Below, piece by piece: positions 7,628 to 11,607 of a stretch of 11,607 bases of DNA. A model generated the notes under the pieces. It saw only the letters and a program-made list of their open reading frames with translations. It ran no database searches and was not told where the DNA came from. Origin of the DNA: SZUA-365 sp034002405 (GTDB lineage: Bacteria; Bacteroidota; Ignavibacteria; SZUA-365); NCBI GenBank assembly GCA_034002405.1, contig JAVFAS010000084.1, positions 1 to 11,607 on the forward strand. The letters run 5' to 3'. Positions within the stretch are counted from its first letter, which is position 1; every line of letters begins with the position of its first letter. Both the position numbers and the translations under genes were made by a program.

Positions 7628-8383
7628 ATGGACCCCGTTGGAAGCATCTTCACGGTTATCATCGCCTTCATTGTTCTTCTGCTCGCCTCCTCCATCCGTG
7701 TGCTCCGCGAGTACGAACGCGGCGTCATTTTCCGTCTCGGTCGTCTCATCGATGCGAAGGGTCCGGGTCTGATTCTGTTGATACCCGTGATCGATCGCAT
7801 GGTGAAAGTCAGCTTGCGTACGATCGTGCTCGACGTGCCGCCACAGGATGTGATCACGCGGGACAACGTTTCGGTCAAGGTCAGTGCGGTCGTCTATTTT
7901 CGCGTTATCGACGCGTCCCGCGCCATCGTGGAAGTGGAGAACTTCCTGTTCGCGACCAGCCAGCTCTCGCAGACGACACTGCGCAGCATACTCGGGCAAT
8001 CGGAGCTGGATGAATTGCTGGCCGAGCGCGAGAAAATCAACAAGTGGCTGCAGGAAATCATCGACAATCAGACCGAGCCGTGGGGTATCAAGGTCAGTCT
8101 GGTGGAAGTCAAGCACATCGATCTCCCGCAAGAGATGCAACGTGCCATGGCGAAACAGGCGGAAGCGGAACGTGAGCGTCGCGCGAAGATCATCGCGGCG
8201 GAAGGCGAGTTCCAAGCCTCCGCCAAGCTTGCCGAGGCAGCCAAGATCCTTTCCACCGATCCCGCCGCGCTCCAGCTCCGGTATCTCCAGACACTGACGA
8301 TTGTCGCGGCGGAGAACAATTCGACCACGCTCTTCCCCATTCCCATCGATCTGCTCAAACCGTTTCTTGAATCGAAGAAGTAA
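7628..8383 (+). CDS. Slipin/stomatin-like SPFH-domain membrane protein
   Basis: Membrane scaffold protein of the slipin (stomatin/prohibitin) group, thought to organise membrane microdomains and to be controlled by its NfeD protease. The 251 residues begin with a short N-terminal membrane segment (about 5-23). The SPFH core follows: REYERGVIFRLGRL at 27-40, GPGLILLIPVIDRM at 45-58, VPPQDVITRDNVSVKV at 70-85, and SQTTLRSILGQSELDELL at 114-131. A charged coiled-coil helix (about 168-207) contains EMQRAMAKQAEAERERRAKI. The tail ends in the hydrophobic TTLFPIPIDLL, the kind of C-terminal segment NfeD proteases recognise in archaeal stomatin. Length and motif order are normal for the family. A strong AGGAG 5 nt upstream supports the start. 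Pairing with nfeD on the same strand is the classic arrangement and supports both calls. Confidence 0.96.
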   Translation: MDPVGSIFTVIIAFIVLLLASSIRVLREYERGVIFRLGRLIDAKGPGLILLIPVIDRMVKVSLRTIVLDVPPQDVITRDNVSVKVSAVVYFRVIDASRAIVEVENFLFATSQLSQTTLRSILGQSELDELLAEREKINKWLQEIIDNQTEPWGIKVSLVEVKHIDLPQEMQRAMAKQAEAERERRAKIIAAEGEFQASAKLAEAAKILSTDPAALQLRYLQTLTIVAAENNSTTLFPIPIDLLKPFLESKK

Positions 8384-8400
8384 GGGGTCGGCAGAAGCAC

Positions 8401-8442
8401 ATCGAGCAGGTAGGCGGGCGAAAGCCCGCGTACCTGCTCGAT
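8401..8442. terminator. Long hairpin between convergent genes (possible bidirectional terminator)
   Basis: An almost perfect inverted repeat: a 12-bp outer stem (ATCGAGCAGGTA with TACCTGCTCGAT), one G/G mismatch, a 6-bp inner stem (GCGGGC with GCCCGC) and a GAAA tetraloop. It lies 18 bp after the slipin stop and 47 bp beyond the end of the oppositely transcribed yihY-like gene, where a two-way terminator would be expected. Neither side has a T-tract, so it does not match a classic intrinsic terminator. It could instead be an mRNA 3'-end stabiliser or a copy of a dispersed intergenic repeat. Confidence 0.5.
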
Positions 8443-8453
8443 ACTGCTCTGTA

Positions 8454-8481
8454 TCCCGGTGCACGCGACGCGAAGCCGGGA
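8454..8481. repeat. Second short inverted repeat in the convergent gap
   Basis: TCCCGG (8454-8459) and CCGGGA (8476-8481) form a 6-bp perfect stem around a 16-nt GC-rich loop. It sits between the 42-bp hairpin and the stop of the yihY-like gene, so that transcript would meet it first. It may act with the larger hairpin in termination. The stem is short enough that chance is possible in GC-rich DNA. Confidence 0.3.
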
Positions 8482-8488
8482 ATCGAAC

Positions 8489-9529
8489 TTACTCGACGGA
8501 TTTCTTCCGCATCCGTCGACGCAGGAGCGGCACGATCGGGATGCGGGGAAATTCGATGGTGCTCCGCTGGCTCTGGACAACGATATCCCGCAGACTGCGT
8601 CCCGAGAAGAGCCGTCGAAGCTCCGCACGCTCTGACGTCATTTCCGCGATTTCGGCGGCGAAGAGGATCGTGACACTCGAGTAATACACCCAGATGGCGG
8701 TGGCGACGATGATCGCGTAGGGTCCGTAGATCGTGCCGATCCCCCAGAGATTCGTGAGATAGTATGCGAAGAGGAATTTCGCGAGGCCCCACAGCACGGC
8801 GGAGATCGCGCTGCTCGTGAGGATGATCCGCTTCGAGAGCCGGCGGTCGGGCACGAGGTAAAACACCAGGAGGAAGAGAATGAAGCTCAGCACGAAGGGG
8901 GAGAGCAGACTGACGGCGTCATTGAATATCCACGACTCCAACGTGAGACCAAATACATTCCGGCCGATCTCCTTGACGAGCGCGAGGCCGTAGAGCAGCA
9001 CCGTCACGATAACCAGTGTCATGCCGACAATGCTGAGCATCGCGAAGTCCTTCAACTTCGACGTGAGAATATTCTTTGTATCCTGGATGCTGAACACGCG
9101 GTTGAGTGCGGTGCGCAGGGCCGCGAACAAGGCGCTGGAAGTCCACAGCAGACCGATCGCTCCGAAAAGCCCCGCGAGATGCGAGCCGCGGACGAACTCC
9201 TGGATCAGACTCATGATCAAGGACCGCAACTGGTCCTTCTGATACGGGAAAAGCTCGAGCCGTTGTATCCAGAGATCGACGGTCGCGAGCGCTTCCTCGC
9301 TGTCCAAGTAGAAACCGAGAACGTAGAACACCAGCAGCACGAGCGGGATGAAGCACAGCAGCGCGTTGAAACTCAGTCCCGCGGCGGAGAGAAAGATGTG
9401 ATTGGATTCCATTCGTTCGACGATACGAACGAGATACATCCAGATGGCACGCACCCAGCGTAGGGTGATGAAGTCCTCGAGAAGCGCCAGCGTGCGTCTC
9501 CAGAGAGGTATGGAATTTCGGGCGGTCAC
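8489..9529 (-). CDS. YihY/BrkB-family (UPF0761) inner-membrane protein
   Basis: Integral inner-membrane protein of the YihY/BrkB family. The family was once annotated as ribonuclease BN in error and its role is still unclear; transport or envelope functions have been suggested. The 346 residues show six probable helices at about 45-74, 117-138, 162-187, 205-226, 235-257 and 268-292. Typical landmarks are AAGLSFNALLCFIPL near 49-63, a WTSSALFAALRTALNRVF stretch at 129-146, VPDRR at 226-230, and YGPYAIIVATAIWVYYSS at 268-285 leading into FAAEIAE. The last 50 residues are basic and probably cytoplasmic. The start is a GTG at 9529 whose bases overlap the purL stop (GTGA), pointing to translational coupling in one operon. 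No functional link to purine synthesis is known, so the pairing may only reflect shared expression. Confidence 0.93.
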   Translation of the reverse strand: MTARNSIPLWRRTLALLEDFITLRWVRAIWMYLVRIVERMESNHIFLSAAGLSFNALLCFIPLVLLVFYVLGFYLDSEEALATVDLWIQRLELFPYQKDQLRSLIMSLIQEFVRGSHLAGLFGAIGLLWTSSALFAALRTALNRVFSIQDTKNILTSKLKDFAMLSIVGMTLVIVTVLLYGLALVKEIGRNVFGLTLESWIFNDAVSLLSPFVLSFILFLLVFYLVPDRRLSKRIILTSSAISAVLWGLAKFLFAYYLTNLWGIGTIYGPYAIIVATAIWVYYSSVTILFAAEIAEMTSERAELRRLFSGRSLRDIVVQSQRSTIEFPRIPIVPLLRRRMRKKSVE

Positions 9530-11607
9530 TTCTCGCCGAGCAATTGCTCCAGCGCACCGCGATGAAGGGCGGACAGCGTCGTGACGTCGGCATCGATATC
9601 ACCATTGATGCGCAGGTGCGTTCCGCCGGTCGTACCAAGCACGGTGACCCCGATTCCCTTCCCCGCCGCGGCGCGCACTGCATCGAGATCCGCGGTGGCG
9701 CAACTGATGACCACGCGCGACTGTGATTCCCCGAAGTACAGCGCGTCGGTCCGCAGGCCCTCGGTGGGGATCGTCAGGGTCGCCCCCATCCGCGCGGGTC
9801 CGAGGAAACAGCACTCGGCCAGACACACCGCCAGGCCGCCGTCGGAAACATCATGCGCGCTTTTCACTCGTCCGTCCCGGATCAAGCCGAGCAGGACCTC
9901 CTGCAGACGACGTTCCTCGTCAAGATCGAGCGACGGTGCGTCCCCCCCGACGATGCCATGCCAGGACGCCAGGTATTCGGACCCGTTGATCTCATTTTTG
10001 TTCGTTCCCAGGAGCACGACGTGGTCGCCCGCATCGCGGAACCCCGCCGTGGTGATGTGGTCGATGTCTTCGATCAACCCCAGCATGCCGATCACCGGTG
10101 TGGGATAGACCGCTCCCACGGGATTCTCATTGTAGAAGCTGACATTGCCACCCGTGACCGGAGTGTCGAAAACACGGCAGGCATCTCCCATCCCGGCGCA
10201 GGCTTCCTTGAACTGGAAATACACATCTGGTTTGTACGGATTACCGAAATTGAGGCAATTCGTGATGGCCACGGGCTGGGCGCCCGTGCAGACGACGTTC
10301 CGCGCCGCCTCGGCCACGGCGATCTGCGCGCCGCGTCGCGGATTGAGATAGACGTATCGGCCGTTGCAATCGGTTTTCATCGCGATCGCGCGACGGGTGT
10401 CCTTGAGACGGATCACCGCGGCATCCCCGCCCGGACCCTGCGCCGTGTTCGTGCGCACCGAGGTATCATACTGCTCGTACACCCAGTGTTTTGATGCAAT
10501 ATTGGGCACCGCGAGCAAATCCGTCAGCACGCGCGTGCAGTCGGTCGGGACGGGAATCGATTCCATGCGGAACGCCATGGTCGTTTCGAGATACTCCGGT
10601 GCCCGACTTTCGCGATGGTACACTGGCGCACCGCCGCCGAGCACCAGGCTGTCGGCCGGGACCACCGCCTTCACTTCCCCATCACGCTCGATGGTCACCA
10701 TGCCATCGGCGGTCACGTGTCCGATGGTGACCGCGTGCAGGTCCCACTTCTCGAAGATTTCCTTCACCCGCGCTTCATTCCCCTTCTTCGCGACGACAAA
10801 CATGCGTTCCTGTGATTCGGAGAGAAGGATCTCATACGCCGACATCCCCTCTTCGCGAATGGGCACGAGATCGAGGTTCAGGCGCATGCCGCTTTTTCCC
10901 TTGGCCGACATTTCGCAGGAGGAACAGGTGATTCCCGCCGCTCCCATGTCCTGAATGCCGACAATCAGATCCTCACGGATGATCTCGAGCGTTGCTTCAA
11001 GCAGGAGTTTTTCGGTGAACGGATCCCCCACCTGAACGGACGGTCGCTTTGACTCCGAATCGGCGCTCAGGTCCACCGATGCGAAGGTCGCGCCGTGGAT
11101 ACCATCGCGTCCGGTCGCGGAGCCGACGATCATGACCGGATTGCCTTCGCCTTCCGCCGTCGCCGTCGCCGTCTGTCCGTGCTTGACCACGCCGACGGCC
11201 ATGGCATTGACCAGCGGATTCCCCTGATAGGAGGCATCGAAATAAATTTCACCGGCGACGGTCGGCACACCGAAGCAGTTGCCGTAATGCCCGATGCCGT
11301 GCACGACTCCCTTGAGCAGGTACTGTACGCGGGGGTTGTTTGGGTCACCGAAGCGCAGGGAATCGAGCGCGGCGATGGGCCGGGCGCCCATGGTGAAAAT
11401 GTCGCGCAGGATGCCGCCCACGCCGGTCGCCGCGCCCTGGAAGGGCTCGATCGCGGAGGGGTGGTTGTGACTTTCGATCTTGAATGCCACCGCGAGCCCG
11501 TCACCGATATCCACCAGACCGGCGTTCTCCTCGCCCGCACCGACCAGCAGTCGTCCCCCGCTGCGGGGCAAGGTCTTGAGTACCGCGATCGAGTTCTTGT
11601 AGGAACA
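9526..11607 (-). CDS. purL: Phosphoribosylformylglycinamidine synthase subunit PurL, small type (N-terminus cut by window edge)
   Basis: Catalyses the ATP- and ammonia-dependent conversion of FGAR to FGAM, the fourth step of de novo purine synthesis, in the cytoplasm. The frame is open from the right edge to the TGA at 9526-9528, leaving 693 residues visible. The first visible residues, CSYKNS, are the conserved stretch that normally lies about 45-50 residues into the protein, so only a short N-terminus is lost. Other hallmarks are ESHNHPSAIEPFQGAATGVG at visible residues 45-64 (His47 and the glycine-rich loop of the active site), MGAAGITCSS, GPGGDAAVIRLK, FDTPVTGGNVSFYNE and the late HDVSDGGLAVCLAE. 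The total of about 740 residues matches the small Bacillus-type PurL and not the roughly 1300-residue fused form. Separate PurS and PurQ subunits are therefore expected elsewhere in the genome. The TTG at 11571 is not the start. The yihY-like gene overlaps the 3' end by 4 bp. Confidence 0.97.
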   Translation of the reverse strand, partial: CSYKNSIAVLKTLPRSGGRLLVGAGEENAGLVDIGDGLAVAFKIESHNHPSAIEPFQGAATGVGGILRDIFTMGARPIAALDSLRFGDPNNPRVQYLLKGVVHGIGHYGNCFGVPTVAGEIYFDASYQGNPLVNAMAVGVVKHGQTATATAEGEGNPVMIVGSATGRDGIHGATFASVDLSADSESKRPSVQVGDPFTEKLLLEATLEIIREDLIVGIQDMGAAGITCSSCEMSAKGKSGMRLNLDLVPIREEGMSAYEILLSESQERMFVVAKKGNEARVKEIFEKWDLHAVTIGHVTADGMVTIERDGEVKAVVPADSLVLGGGAPVYHRESRAPEYLETTMAFRMESIPVPTDCTRVLTDLLAVPNIASKHWVYEQYDTSVRTNTAQGPGGDAAVIRLKDTRRAIAMKTDCNGRYVYLNPRRGAQIAVAEAARNVVCTGAQPVAITNCLNFGNPYKPDVYFQFKEACAGMGDACRVFDTPVTGGNVSFYNENPVGAVYPTPVIGMLGLIEDIDHITTAGFRDAGDHVVLLGTNKNEINGSEYLASWHGIVGGDAPSLDLDEERRLQEVLLGLIRDGRVKSAHDVSDGGLAVCLAECCFLGPARMGATLTIPTEGLRTDALYFGESQSRVVISCATADLDAVRAAAGKGIGVTVLGTTGGTHLRINGDIDADVTTLSALHRGALEQLLGEK

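Noticed and set aside
8463..8492. On the minus strand, GTTCGATTCCCGG looks like the T-arm of a tRNA.
   Set aside because: The bases before the TTCGATT loop do not pair with those after it, and no acceptor, D or anticodon arm can be drawn around it.
9526..11571. TTG at 11571 as the start of purL.
   Set aside because: The frame continues to the window edge, and the 12 upstream codons encode the conserved CSYKNS region, so the true start lies outside the window.

Overview
The window is 11.6 kb of GC-rich bacterial DNA (about 60% by eye), tightly packed and ordinary in codon use throughout. I see no tRNA, rRNA, CRISPR array or insertion sequence. It holds seven protein genes, two of them cut by the window edges. 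The taxon cannot be fixed from sequence alone. The small-type PurL, the anaerobic dehydratase-type proteins and the NfeD/slipin pair would fit an anaerobe or facultative anaerobe, possibly of the FCB/Chlorobi-Ignavibacteria kind, but that is a weak guess.

Left block, minus strand, 5959 down to 1: three genes read as one operon. First is a 593-aa protein of the 2-hydroxyacyl-CoA dehydratase / benzoyl-CoA reductase D-component family. Its TAG stop directly abuts the ATG of the second gene, a 1153-aa protein with two tandem BadF/BcrA-type activase ATPase domains, a cysteine-rich linker and a DUF2229-type domain. That gene's TGA overlaps by 4 bp the ATG of a secreted SGNH/GDSL hydrolase, which runs off the left edge. 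The first two genes look like a complete ATP-driven, iron-sulfur, radical-type reductase or dehydratase machine: an activase that fires low-potential electrons and two D-component-like halves that could hold the catalytic cluster. Its substrate is unknown, and it is the most interesting part of the window.

Middle, 5960-6223: a 264-bp divergent intergenic region that should hold promoters for both flanking operons. Then on the plus strand, 6224-8383, come a ClpP-class membrane serine protease of the NfeD1 type and, 99 bp later, a slipin/stomatin (SPFH) protein. This is the classic protease/membrane-scaffold pair. The slipin gene meets the next gene tail to tail, and the gap carries a 42-bp hairpin with a GAAA tetraloop.

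Right block, minus strand, 11607 down to 8489: purL (small type, N-terminus cut by the window edge) followed by a six-helix YihY/BrkB-family membrane protein, whose GTG start overlaps the purL stop by 4 bp (GTGA).
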